This document shows positions 9,097 through 17,028 of a stretch of DNA of 64,000 bases, in pieces. This DNA comes from Azospirillum oryzae (GTDB lineage: Bacteria; Pseudomonadota; Alphaproteobacteria; Azospirillales; Azospirillaceae), in the NCBI RefSeq assembly GCF_900177515.1, contig NZ_FXAK01000007.1, forward strand, positions 2,340,501 to 2,404,500, read 5' to 3'. The stretch's first letter is position 1. Each line of letters begins with the position of its first letter. The translations under genes and the position numbers were made by a program. The notes beneath the pieces were generated by a model. It saw only the letters and a list, made by a program, of their open reading frames with translations, made no database searches and was not told where the DNA came from.

Positions 9097-9906
9097 GTGA
9101 GCGGCGGGACGACCCACAGTACGACCCAGAACAATGCCGGGACGGTCGGATGCCGCACCCGCTTCGCCGGCCTCGCGGCTCCCGGGATGCCGGTCGAACG
9201 GCTTGGGCGACTGGCTCAGTCTCTGGGTCTGGCCCCGGTTGCGGAGCCCGCCGGGCCGGCGGCGCTTGCCGTCCTGCTGACCGGCGCGGCTCCCGGCAGC
9301 GATGCCGACGAACTGTGGCTTCCCCCCATCGCCGCCTGGATCGAGCCGCCGGCCGGCAGCGATGCCGCCGGGCTGGCGCCGCTGCTCGCCGAAGCGGCGG
9401 GCAACGACCTCTACCTCAACCTGACCACCGCGACCGCCCATGATCTCCAGCTCGGCGGCCGTCTGCTGGCCGCGCTGAACGCGCGGTATCCGCTGGACGG
9501 GGACCGCCGCGACGATCTGGAGCTGGCCCTGCATGAGGCGGTCAGCAACGCGCTGGTCCATGGCAACCTGGGCGTCGCCGGCATGAAGGAGCTGAGCGCG
9601 CAGGAGCTGGAACGCTTTTCCCGCGACCTGGGCGACAGTCTTGCCGACCCGGCCCTGGCCGCCCGCCGCATCGTCATCGCGTTGCGGATCGATCCTGCAA
9701 CAGATGGGCCGGCGGAAGATGGCCCGGCGCAGGATGGCCGGGCACTGGCGACGGTGGAGGTCGCCGACGAAGGCGCCGGCTTCATCCCCGGCCCACGCAC
9801 CAGTTCCGGCGCCTCCGGCCGCGGTCTGGACCTGATCGGCAACATCGCCGAAGAGCTGGAGATCGGAAATGGCGGCCGCAGCATCCGCCTGAGGTTCCGG
9901 CTGTGA
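9097..9906 (+). CDS. RsbW-type serine kinase/anti-sigma-like HATPase
   Basis: 269 residues from the GTG at 9097. That start has GGAGG at 9082-9086 and follows the STAS stop; an ATG at 9187 is a weaker option. The first 125 residues have no recognisable motif. The C-terminal GHKL ATPase fold shows an N-box (LALHEAVSNALVHGNLG), a G1 box (ADEGAGF) and a G2 box (GRGLDLIGNI), all intact. By family knowledge it should phosphorylate the neighbouring STAS protein. Its stop overlaps the GTG of the next gene by 4 bp. Confidence 0.88.
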   Translation: MSGGTTHSTTQNNAGTVGCRTRFAGLAAPGMPVERLGRLAQSLGLAPVAEPAGPAALAVLLTGAAPGSDADELWLPPIAAWIEPPAGSDAAGLAPLLAEAAGNDLYLNLTTATAHDLQLGGRLLAALNARYPLDGDRRDDLELALHEAVSNALVHGNLGVAGMKELSAQELERFSRDLGDSLADPALAARRIVIALRIDPATDGPAEDGPAQDGRALATVEVADEGAGFIPGPRTSSGASGRGLDLIGNIAEELEIGNGGRSIRLRFRL

Positions 9907-11165
9907 CCGCGGCGGGATGGCATAGCCCCGGTTCCGAGGCCATGTCGGTGCCGCCGGACAGCATCGCCGAACCGCCGCGACCGGACGGCCACGCCTGCGA
10001 ATGCCAGGAACCCGACTGCACCGTCCTGGATTGCCCGATCCTGGTGGTGGACGACACCGCCTTCAACCGCACCCTGATCGGCGCCTTCCTGGCCGAGGCC
10101 GGCTTCCGCCGGGTCTCCTTCGCCGAAAGCGGGCTGGAGGCGCTGGCGATGATCGAGGCCGCCGTCCCCGACCTGCTGATCCTCGACATCATGATGCCGG
10201 GAATGGACGGCTTCGAGGTCTGCCGCCGCCTGCGCGCCATGCCTGAGACGGCCGACCTGCCGATCCTGGTGCAGACCGCCCTGTCGTCCGGCGAGGACCG
10301 CAACCGCGCCTTCGCCGCCGGCACCACCGATCTGGTGTCTAAGCCGCTGGAACGCACCGAACTTCTGGCCCGCGTGCGCATCCATCTGGAAGACCGGGTG
10401 CTGATCCGCCGCCTGCAGGCCTATCGGGCGCGGGTGGAGGCGGAACTGTCCATCGCCCGGTCGATGCATGAGCATCTGCTGCCGACCCCGGCACAATGCG
10501 ATGCGGTGGCCGCCGCCGCCGGCTGCCGCCTGCGGGCCCACAGCGTGATCTCCCCCCATCTCGGTGGCGACCTGTGGGGGCTTCTGCCGCTCGGTGGCCG
10601 GCGATTCGGCGTCTATCTGCTGAATGTCGCGGGTTGCGGGGTTTCTGCGGCACTGAACGCCTTCCGCCTGCATACCCTTCTGCAGGAGCTTGGCCCCGTC
10701 CACGGCCGGGATGCCGCCGGCCTGCTGACCGCGCTGAACGACCGCGCCGCCGGGCTTCTGGCCGCAGGGGAAAAGGCGACCATGACCTATGGGGTGGTGG
10801 ACGGCGAGGCCGGGCGCTTCATCCACGCCTCGGCCGACGGCGCGCCGCCGATGATCCTGGACGACGACGGCGGGCCGCATTTCGGTCTGGCCACCGGCTT
10901 GCCGATCGGCATCGCCCCTGGCACCCGCTATCGCAGCGAAATGATGGAACTGCCGCGCGGCGGCGTGCTGGCGCTCTACTCCGTCGCCGTGCTGGAAGCG
11001 CTGGACGCCGGCGGGACCGGAATCGGGCTTGGCTGGATGATCGCCCGCGCGGTGGCGGAAGGCGAGGGTTTCGACGCGGTGGTCCGCTCGCTGGGCTTTG
11101 CGCTGGGTCAGGGCAGCGGCGACGACCACACCTTGCTGTGGATCGAGCGGGAGACGGCGCCATGA
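9903..11165 (+). CDS. Receiver-PP2C (SpoIIE) protein with degenerate phosphatase site
   Basis: 420 residues from the GTG overlapping the kinase stop. A short leader holds four cysteines (C32, C34, C39, C44). The receiver (about 45-165) keeps D50, D51, phospho-acceptor D95 and K147. A linker helix leads to a SpoIIE/PP2C-type domain. GGD (221-223) and the C-terminal GDD (406-408) remain, but the Asp of the GDxSGHG block is N241 (LLNVAGCG) and the Asp of the YSD block is V361 (LALYSVAVLE). The paralogue next door keeps both. I infer a pseudophosphatase that may act as a phosphorylation-dependent binding partner. ATG at 9942 is an alternative start. Confidence 0.88.
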   Translation: MTAAGWHSPGSEAMSVPPDSIAEPPRPDGHACECQEPDCTVLDCPILVVDDTAFNRTLIGAFLAEAGFRRVSFAESGLEALAMIEAAVPDLLILDIMMPGMDGFEVCRRLRAMPETADLPILVQTALSSGEDRNRAFAAGTTDLVSKPLERTELLARVRIHLEDRVLIRRLQAYRARVEAELSIARSMHEHLLPTPAQCDAVAAAAGCRLRAHSVISPHLGGDLWGLLPLGGRRFGVYLLNVAGCGVSAALNAFRLHTLLQELGPVHGRDAAGLLTALNDRAAGLLAAGEKATMTYGVVDGEAGRFIHASADGAPPMILDDDGGPHFGLATGLPIGIAPGTRYRSEMMELPRGGVLALYSVAVLEALDAGGTGIGLGWMIARAVAEGEGFDAVVRSLGFALGQGSGDDHTLLWIERETAP

Positions 11166-12379
11166 CCGGATCCCCGCCGCCCGGCCTGCTGCCGATCGAG
11201 ACGCGCGATGCCTTCGACGGGCTGGCCGGTGCCCGCGTATTGGTCGTCGACGACAACCGCATCAACCGCCATCTGTTGCTGGCATTGCTGGAACGCGGCG
11301 GCATCACCCTGATCGAGCAGGCGGAGGACGGACACGACGCCCTGGTCCGGATCGAGCGGTTCAAGCCCGACCTCGTGCTGCTCGACCTGATGATGCCGCA
11401 GATGGACGGGTTCGAGATGTGCCGGCGCCTGCGCGCCGATCCGCGCTGGAAATCGCTGCCGGTCCTCGTGCAGTCCAGCCTGAACCGGGCGGAGGACCGC
11501 GCCCGCGCCTTCGCCGCCGGGGCGACCGACTATGTCACCAAGCCGATCAATGCGGTGGAACTGCTGGCCCGCGTCCGCATCCACCTGCGCAAGCGCACCA
11601 TGCTGCGCGATCTGCAGCAGTACCACAGCTGCACGGAAGCCGAGTTGGAGCTGGCCCGCGCCATGCAGGCCCGGATGCTGCCCGGCCCCGACCGGCTGGC
11701 GGAGCTGGAAGCGGCGACCGGCATCGCCATCCACACCCATTTCGCCCCCTCGTCCGAGCTGGGCGGCGATTTCTGGGGGATCGACCGGCTGCCGGACGGC
11801 CGGGTGGCCGTCTATCTGGTCGATTTCTCCGGCCATGGCGTCGGCGCGGCGCTGAACACCTTCCGGCTGGACGCCATCTGCCGCCAGATCGGCAGCACGG
11901 AGCTGAGCCCGGCGGAGTTCCTGGCCGCCGTGAACCGCCGGCTGTGCGGGCTGCTGCCCTGCGGCCAGTTCGCGACGATGCTGACCGGCGTGATCGACCC
12001 GGCGGCCGGCCTGTTCCACTATGCCTCGGCCGGATCGACGGCGCCGATGATGTGGCATCCCGGCGACGAGGCACCGCGGCTGGGCGACGGCAGCGGCCTG
12101 CCGCTCGGCCTGCTGGCGTCGGCCAGCTACGACAGCCGCCTGATGCCGATGCCGCCCGGCGCCCGCCTGTTCCTCTATTCCGACGCCGCCATCGAGATTC
12201 CGATCGGCGGCGAGGACAGCCACGAGGTTCTGGACGAATACGGCCTCGCCACCCTGTTCGCCCGCCGCTTGCAGGAGCCGGACGACGCCGCCCTGCTGTC
12301 CGGCCTGCTCGCCGATCTGGCGGCGACCGGCCCCATCGACGACGACCTGACGGCGCTGCTGCTGACGCGGCGGGAATGA
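11162..12379 (+). CDS. Receiver-PP2C (SpoIIE) serine phosphatase, apparently active
   Basis: 405 residues; the ATG overlaps the upstream stop by 4 bp (ATGA). The receiver (about 24-145) has D30, D31, phospho-acceptor D75 and K127. The SpoIIE domain (about 185-405) carries GGDFWG (D203), VDFSGHG (D221), LYSDAAIE (D341) and DDDLTALLL (D393-D395), so its metal-binding residues are intact. Likely role: dephosphorylation of the STAS protein encoded at 8786, controlled by receiver phosphorylation from CheA or another kinase. It is a tandem duplicate of the preceding gene and the last gene of this + strand run. A convergent terminator of rpsD follows. Confidence 0.92.
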   Translation: MTGSPPPGLLPIETRDAFDGLAGARVLVVDDNRINRHLLLALLERGGITLIEQAEDGHDALVRIERFKPDLVLLDLMMPQMDGFEMCRRLRADPRWKSLPVLVQSSLNRAEDRARAFAAGATDYVTKPINAVELLARVRIHLRKRTMLRDLQQYHSCTEAELELARAMQARMLPGPDRLAELEAATGIAIHTHFAPSSELGGDFWGIDRLPDGRVAVYLVDFSGHGVGAALNTFRLDAICRQIGSTELSPAEFLAAVNRRLCGLLPCGQFATMLTGVIDPAAGLFHYASAGSTAPMMWHPGDEAPRLGDGSGLPLGLLASASYDSRLMPMPPGARLFLYSDAAIEIPIGGEDSHEVLDEYGLATLFARRLQEPDDAALLSGLLADLAATGPIDDDLTALLLTRRE

Positions 12380-12431
12380 CGCCGCCTGCCGGACGACGCT
12401 GACAGTGCTGACGGCACCGGCCGAAAAGCAA

Positions 12432-12459
12432 AAAGGCCGCTCCCGAGGGAGCGGCCTTT
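12432..12459 (-). terminator. Intrinsic terminator of rpsD
   Basis: A 13-bp perfect stem (12432-12444 with 12447-12459) is followed on the - strand by T-rich sequence (TTTTGCTTTTC). It lies 23 bp after the rpsD stop. The + strand also has TTT after the stem, so it may stop the opposing che-associated transcript as well. Confidence 0.85.
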
Positions 12460-12482
12460 CGCGTTCGGCGGGAGCCGACCGA

Positions 12483-13097
12483 TCAGCGCGAGTAGAACTC
12501 GATGACCAGGTTCGGTTCCATCTGGACCGGGTACGGAACGTCGGCCAGCAGCGGGGCGCGGACGAAGCGGCCCTTCAGCGCGCTGCTGTCGACTTCCAGG
12601 TAATCGGGGATGTCACGCTCACCGGAAGCGGAGGCTTCCAGGATCAGCGCCATCTGCTTGGACTTGGCGCGCACCTCGACGGTGTCGTTGTCCTTGATGC
12701 GGGCCGACGCGATGTTCAGGCGGCGGCCGTTGACCAGGATGTGGCCGTGGTTGATCAGCTGGCGCGCGGCGAACGGAGTCGGCGCGAACTTCATGCGGTA
12801 GACCACCGCGTCCAGACGGCGCTCCAGCAGGCCGACCAGGTTTTCGCCGGTGTCGCCCTTGCGGCGGACGGCCTCGGCATAGATGCGGCGGAACTGCTTC
12901 TCGCCGATGTTGCCGTAGTAGCCCTTCAGCTTCTGCTTGGCCATCAGCTGCAGACCGTAGTCCGACGGCTTCTTGCGGCGCTGGCCATGCTGGCCCGGGC
13001 CATACTCGCGCTTGTTCAGCGGGCTCTTGGCACGGCCCCACAGGTTGACGCCAAGGCGGCGGTCGATCTTGTACTTGGACTCTTGACGCTTGCTCAT
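12483..13097 (-). CDS. rpsD: 30S ribosomal protein S4
   Basis: 204 residues, the usual S4 length. It begins MSKRQESKYKIDRRLG and has the N-terminal S4 domain followed by the S4 RNA-binding fold (RRLDAVVYRMKFAPTPFAARQLINHGHILVNGRRLNI). It is a primary 16S rRNA binder in 30S assembly. As in many alphaproteobacteria it is monocistronic and outside the main ribosomal clusters, with its own promoter and terminator. The codon usage is strongly biased. Confidence 0.98.
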   Translation of the reverse strand: MSKRQESKYKIDRRLGVNLWGRAKSPLNKREYGPGQHGQRRKKPSDYGLQLMAKQKLKGYYGNIGEKQFRRIYAEAVRRKGDTGENLVGLLERRLDAVVYRMKFAPTPFAARQLINHGHILVNGRRLNIASARIKDNDTVEVRAKSKQMALILEASASGERDIPDYLEVDSSALKGRFVRAPLLADVPYPVQMEPNLVIEFYSR

Positions 13098-13152
13098 AAC
13101 TCTCAGGCCTCGTTGGACACGAGTTGATGTTGTCCCGGTAGTTCCATCCGCC

Positions 13153-13180
13153 CTGTTACAGGCGGCGGACGGGGCGTCAA
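13153..13180 (-). promoter_or_regulatory. Candidate sigma-70 promoter of rpsD
   Basis: On the - strand, TTGACG (13175-13180) and TAACAG (13153-13158) are separated by 16 bp, 56 bp upstream of the rpsD ATG. The -10 box lies inside an imperfect inverted repeat (CCGCC...GGCGG). The assignment comes from motif and position only. Confidence 0.5.
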
Positions 13181-13337
13181 AGATTGCGCGCGCCCGCTTT
13201 CCCAGGAGGTGAAGGCGCGCACAATACCCATTGGCGTGCCGGAGTCAAGCCTGACGGCATATCCGGAACTTCTTGCGTCCCCCCACCCTTTTGCGCTCCC
13301 CTTCCGGGCACCGCAAGCTGCAGGCAGGAATGGCGCG

Positions 13338-14498
13338 ATGGAACGGGTGGAGTGCGTGGTCGTCGGGGCGGGCGTGGTCGGGCTGGCGGTGGCGCGGCGG
13401 CTGGCACGGGCCGGGCGCGAGGTGATCGTGCTGGAGGCGGCCGACGCCATCGGCACCGGCACCAGTTCGCGCAACTCCGAGGTCATCCATGCCGGCATCT
13501 ATTACCCCACCGGCAGCCTGCGCGCCCGGCTGTGCGTACCCGGCCGCGACGCGCTCTATGACTACTGCGCCGCCCATGGGGTGGAGCATCGCCGCGTCGG
13601 CAAGCTGATCGTCGCGACGGAGGAGAACCAGCTGCCGAAGCTGGCGGCGATCCGCGCCCAGGCCGCCGCCAACGGCGTCACCGACCTGACCGAGATCGAC
13701 GCCGCCACCGCGCGGGCGTGGGAGCCGAACCTGCGCACCGCCGGCGCCCTGCTGTCACCCTCCACCGGCATCATCGACAGCCATGGACTGATGCTGGCCC
13801 TGCTGGGCGACGCGGAGGAGGCCGGGGCGATGCTGGCGCTGCTGAGCCCGCTAACGCGCTCGCACCGCACCGCCAGCGGCTTCGAACTGGAGGTCGGCGG
13901 GGCGGAGCCGATGCGCATCGCCTGCTCCACCCTGATCAATGCAGGGGGCTTGGGCGCCTGGGGCGTGGCGCGCGGGCTGGAGGGTCTGGACCCCGCCCAT
14001 GTGCCGCCGCGCGTGCTGGCGAAGGGCAACTACTATGCGCTGGCCGCCGGCCGCTCCCCCTTCTCGCGGCTGGTCTATCCGGTGCCGGTGGAGGGCGGGC
14101 TGGGGGTGCACCTGACGCTGGACCTCGCCGGACAGGCCCGGTTCGGTCCCGACGTGGAATGGCTGGGCGACGTGGAGGGCACCGTCGATTACGCCGTCGA
14201 TCCCACCCGCGCCGATTCCTTCTATGGCGCGGTGCGCGCCTATTGGCCGGGGCTGCCGGACGGTGCGCTGGTGCCGGCCTATTCCGGCGTGCGGCCGAAG
14301 CTGAGCGGGCCGGGGCAGCAGCAGGCCGACTTCCTGATCCAGGGGCCGGACACCCATGGGGTGGATGGTCTGGTCAACCTGTTCGGCATCGAATCGCCGG
14401 GCCTGACCTCCTGTCTGGCCATCGCCGACGCGGTGGCGATGGCGCTTGGCGAGGCGCCTGAAATTCTTAACCATTCTCAAGGCTCACAGGGTTCTTGA
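13338..14498 (+). CDS. FAD-dependent oxidoreductase, L-2-hydroxyglutarate oxidase-like
   Basis: 386 residues from the ATG at 13338, which has AGGAA 8 bp upstream. In-frame codons further upstream encode no plausible protein and cross the rpsD promoter. An N-terminal Rossmann motif (VVVGAGVVGLAVARRLA) with a following acidic residue binds FAD. SSRNSEVIHAGIYYPTGS and the C-terminal FGIESPGLTSCLAIAD are typical of the DAO/L2HGDH-like group. It probably oxidises an L-2-hydroxy acid such as L-2-hydroxyglutarate, but the substrate is not proven by sequence. Its stop lies inside the proposed heat-shock promoter of the next gene. Confidence 0.85.
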   Translation: MERVECVVVGAGVVGLAVARRLARAGREVIVLEAADAIGTGTSSRNSEVIHAGIYYPTGSLRARLCVPGRDALYDYCAAHGVEHRRVGKLIVATEENQLPKLAAIRAQAAANGVTDLTEIDAATARAWEPNLRTAGALLSPSTGIIDSHGLMLALLGDAEEAGAMLALLSPLTRSHRTASGFELEVGGAEPMRIACSTLINAGGLGAWGVARGLEGLDPAHVPPRVLAKGNYYALAAGRSPFSRLVYPVPVEGGLGVHLTLDLAGQARFGPDVEWLGDVEGTVDYAVDPTRADSFYGAVRAYWPGLPDGALVPAYSGVRPKLSGPGQQQADFLIQGPDTHGVDGLVNLFGIESPGLTSCLAIADAVAMALGEAPEILNHSQGSQGS

Positions 14499-14524
14499 CC
14501 GCGACCCCGGCTCTCCCAATCTAT
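14494..14524 (+). promoter_or_regulatory. Candidate sigma-32 (RpoH) promoter of hsp20
   Basis: CTTGAC (14494-14499) and CCCAATCTA (14515-14523) are spaced by 15 bp, close to the RpoH pattern CTTGAA-N13-17-CCCATnT. The site is about 100 bp upstream of the hsp20 start and overlaps the stop codon of the FAD oxidoreductase gene. A sigma-70 reading (TTGACC plus CTATAG) would need a 20-bp spacer, so RpoH fits better. Confidence 0.6.
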
Positions 14525-14623
14525 AGGCATGGCGGCGCCGGCCGATGCTGGGCCGCCGACCCGCCGGGCGCCGGAAACGGGCCCATCTTCCGCAACTCGC
14601 TCCCGTCGTGAGGAGGATGCGTC

Positions 14624-15100
14624 GTGACGACTCGCCTTTCGCTCTTCAACAGCCCGCTTCTGCTCGGCTTCGACCAGTTCGAGCGGACGCTCGACCGGAT
14701 CGCCAAGAATTCGGCCGAAGGCTATCCCCCCTACAACATCGAGCAGATCGGCGACGACGGCCTGCGCATCACGCTCGCCGTGGCCGGCTTCACCTCCGAT
14801 GACCTGTCGGTCCAGATCGAGGACAACCAGCTGGTCATCCGCGGCCGCCAGACCGACGACAAGTCGCGCGTCTACCTGCACCGCGGCATCGCCGCGCGGC
14901 AGTTCCAGCGCAGCTTCGTCCTGGCCGAGGGGATCGAGGTGGTGGGCTGCTCGCTCGACAACGGGCTGCTCAACATCGACCTGACCCGCCCGATGCCGGA
15001 GCCGAAGGTCCGCACCATCAAGATCGAGCAGCCGAAGAAGGCCGCCGGCGGCGCCATGCCCCGCACCATCGACGTGTCCGCCGACGGCCGGGACGACTGA
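14624..15100 (+). CDS. Small heat-shock protein, Hsp20/IbpA type
   Basis: 158 residues; GTG start with a strong AGGAGGA ribosome site at 14611. The alpha-crystallin domain spans about 35-130, and YPPYNIEQIGDDGLRITLAVAGF is characteristic of the IbpA/HspD branch of alphaproteobacteria. It is a cytoplasmic holdase that binds unfolding proteins and hands them to DnaK/ClpB. It is paired with a DUF1150 gene as in many relatives, and a heat-shock-type promoter lies upstream. Confidence 0.95.
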   Translation: MTTRLSLFNSPLLLGFDQFERTLDRIAKNSAEGYPPYNIEQIGDDGLRITLAVAGFTSDDLSVQIEDNQLVIRGRQTDDKSRVYLHRGIAARQFQRSFVLAEGIEVVGCSLDNGLLNIDLTRPMPEPKVRTIKIEQPKKAAGGAMPRTIDVSADGRDD

Positions 15101-15214
15101 TCGCCTGTTGGGATGATCCAGGTCACTGCCTTCACCCCTGTTCTCCGACACTCTACCCCCGACACTCTGCACGCGCGGCCGCCCATGACGGGGAGCCGCC
15201 GGGAGATCACGACC

Positions 15215-15436
15215 ATGATGAACGATACCCACACCCAGCTGCGCCAGCTGTCCCCGCAGGATTTCGCCAGCTTCGGCCTGGGCGACGTCGCCTATGTCCG
15301 CCCGGTCGAGATGGACGGCACTGCCGCCTTCGCCATCCACGCCGCCGACGGCACGCCGCTGAGCGTGGTGGCCGACCGCGATCTGGCCTTCGCCGCCATC
15401 GTGCAGAACGACATGGAGCCGGTCAGCGTCCATTGA
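15215..15436 (+). CDS. DUF1150 family protein
   Basis: 73 residues starting at ATG 15215 (or the adjacent ATG 15218), with GGGAG at 15201. LSPQDFASFGLGDVAYVRPVE and an Asp-rich C-terminal half match the small DUF1150 family found next to hsp20 genes in alphaproteobacteria. No function is established. Co-expression in heat shock is inferred from the 114-bp spacing and the lack of any other promoter-like sequence. Confidence 0.85.
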   Translation: MMNDTHTQLRQLSPQDFASFGLGDVAYVRPVEMDGTAAFAIHAADGTPLSVVADRDLAFAAIVQNDMEPVSVH

Positions 15437-15577
15437 CCGCTCCGGCCGGGGCGCCGCCATCGGCGGACGTCCCCGGTCGGTCGCGCTGCAATCCGCCACA
15501 TCTCGATCCTTGTCAGCCCTGACTCCTGTTGTAAGGTGCGCTCTGCGATAATCGCCGAGACAAGACGCGAAGAGGCA

Positions 15578-16669
15578 GTGGGGGACGGTCGGTTGGACGG
15601 CGGGGCAAGCGATACGGCGGCGGACGCGAAGTCGGCCCCCGACACGGAAAAGCGCAGGGCCTGGGACGACGAGGCGCGCGATTCCCTTCACATCCTGCCC
15701 TTGTCGGCGATCCCTTTGGAAACGCCCGGCCTGCAGCATGCGCGCCTGATCAAGAATGTCCGGCTGCAGACGGTGGTGGAGATGTTCCGCGATGCCCAGA
15801 CCGGCAGCGGGCAGGTCTCCCCCCGCCATATCCCCGCTTATTTCGAATCCTACAAGGACGAGATCGAACGCGATCTGGTGAAGCTGGAGAAGATCGGCGC
15901 CGCCTCCAGCTTCGACGTCTATTCCTCGCGGATCGAGCTGCGGCGGCTGAACATCGACGTCAACAATGTCGAATCGCTGACCCTGTCCGACCGCAAGAAG
16001 GCGGAACTGACCAGCTACATGCGGGTCTTCACCCGGCCGCTGATGGAATATGTCTATGGCACGGAGGAGGTGCAGGTCTCCGACGTGACCGACATCATCC
16101 AGCTGTTCGCCAATCCCAACCGGGACGAGGCTCTGCGCAACCTGCGCATGATGGCCGACCGGCTGGACATCGGCCTGGGCGAGATCCCGCAGTTCCTCGA
16201 GGAATACGGCGACGTCTTCCTGTCGCTGGCCTATTTCCGCAAATGCCTGGACGAGATCGTGCCGGAGGTGCAGCGCTTCGTCGGCTGGATGGGCGAAATC
16301 CGCAGCTCCGCCGAGGTCAAGCGCGACCCGCGCCAGATCAGGATGCTGGACGACATCGCCCGCGACCTGACCGACATCTCGACCTCCATCACCGGCCGGT
16401 TCGAGAGCTTCGACAACCGCTCCAAGGACTTCTGGAGCGACATCAACGCCGACACCTTCCGGTCGATCCGCGAGCTGATCTCCTCCCACCACGTCACCAT
16501 CGGCGGCGTGCTGTGCGGTCTGGCGGTGAAGATGAACCTGTGGAAGCACCGCTTCGCCCGCGGTGGCGGCGGCCCCAACCGCCGCATGGAGTTCGTGAAG
16601 TCGGAGATCCTGCCCGGCCTGTCGCACATCAAGGCGCTGGAACAGTCGGCGCGGATCAGCCACCTGTAG
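15578..16669 (+). CDS. Conserved-looking hypothetical protein, all-helical
   Basis: 363 residues from GTG 15578; GTG 15536 and TTG 15593 are also possible, and none has an ideal ribosome site. I do not recognise the family. After a disordered acidic leader of about 30 residues the protein is rich in predicted helix and charged residues, without signal peptide or membrane segment. Notable stretches are HARLIKNVRLQTVVEMF, SFDVYSSRIELRRLNIDVNN, an Asp/Ile-rich segment around DIARDLTDISTSITGRF and a basic C-terminus (KMNLWKHRF). Codon use is typical of the genome. It stands alone between hsp20-DUF1150 and a convergent zinc-ribbon gene. Confidence 0.8.
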   Translation: MGDGRLDGGASDTAADAKSAPDTEKRRAWDDEARDSLHILPLSAIPLETPGLQHARLIKNVRLQTVVEMFRDAQTGSGQVSPRHIPAYFESYKDEIERDLVKLEKIGAASSFDVYSSRIELRRLNIDVNNVESLTLSDRKKAELTSYMRVFTRPLMEYVYGTEEVQVSDVTDIIQLFANPNRDEALRNLRMMADRLDIGLGEIPQFLEEYGDVFLSLAYFRKCLDEIVPEVQRFVGWMGEIRSSAEVKRDPRQIRMLDDIARDLTDISTSITGRFESFDNRSKDFWSDINADTFRSIRELISSHHVTIGGVLCGLAVKMNLWKHRFARGGGGPNRRMEFVKSEILPGLSHIKALEQSARISHL

Positions 16670-16699
16670 GCGCCGGCTGCCCGCGATTCCCAGCCGCCT

Positions 16700-16900
16700 T
16701 CAATCCATCGACAGCATCTTCCCCATGCCGTTGTCCAGCAGGATGGTGGCGAACAGCGTCAGGATCGGGATCAGGAACATCAGCCCGATGACGCAGCGCA
16801 CGATCAGATCCTTGCGTCGGGCGGAACGGCACAGCGGGCAGTCGTCGGGACCATGCCCGTAATCGGACCCGCAATAGGGACAGGCTGTGGTGTCGACCAT
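16700..16900 (-). CDS. Zinc-ribbon single-membrane-span miniprotein
   Basis: 66 residues from ATG 16900. An N-terminal zinc ribbon with CPYC and CPLC pairs (residues about 7-24) and a basic stretch SARRKD precede one hydrophobic helix (about 31-54). It probably sits in the inner membrane with the ribbon in the cytoplasm. It is a paralogue of the protein at 19231-19419: same order of CxxC, CxxC, SxRR and helix. The PilZ-tailed chemoreceptor lies exactly between the two. The function is unknown. Confidence 0.72.
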   Translation of the reverse strand: MVDTTACPYCGSDYGHGPDDCPLCRSARRKDLIVRCVIGLMFLIPILTLFATILLDNGMGKMLSMD

Positions 16901-17028
16901 GGCAGACGGGCTTTCAGCATGGGCGGGAGGCCCTGGAACCAAGGCCATTCTGGACCCGCGCCCCGCCCGAACGTCATGAAATCCCTGTCATACTTAAGGC
17001 TTTTCCCGCGTCGTGGCGGGCCAGCCGC

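Noticed and set aside
10496..11161. Extension of the second receiver-PP2C frame into the first copy
   Set aside because: The extended part is Arg/Pro-rich shadow sequence of the first PP2C gene. The ATG at 11162 overlaps that gene's stop in the usual coupled manner.
12405..13127. 240-codon + strand frame across rpsD
   Set aside because: It is the antisense shadow of ribosomal protein S4.
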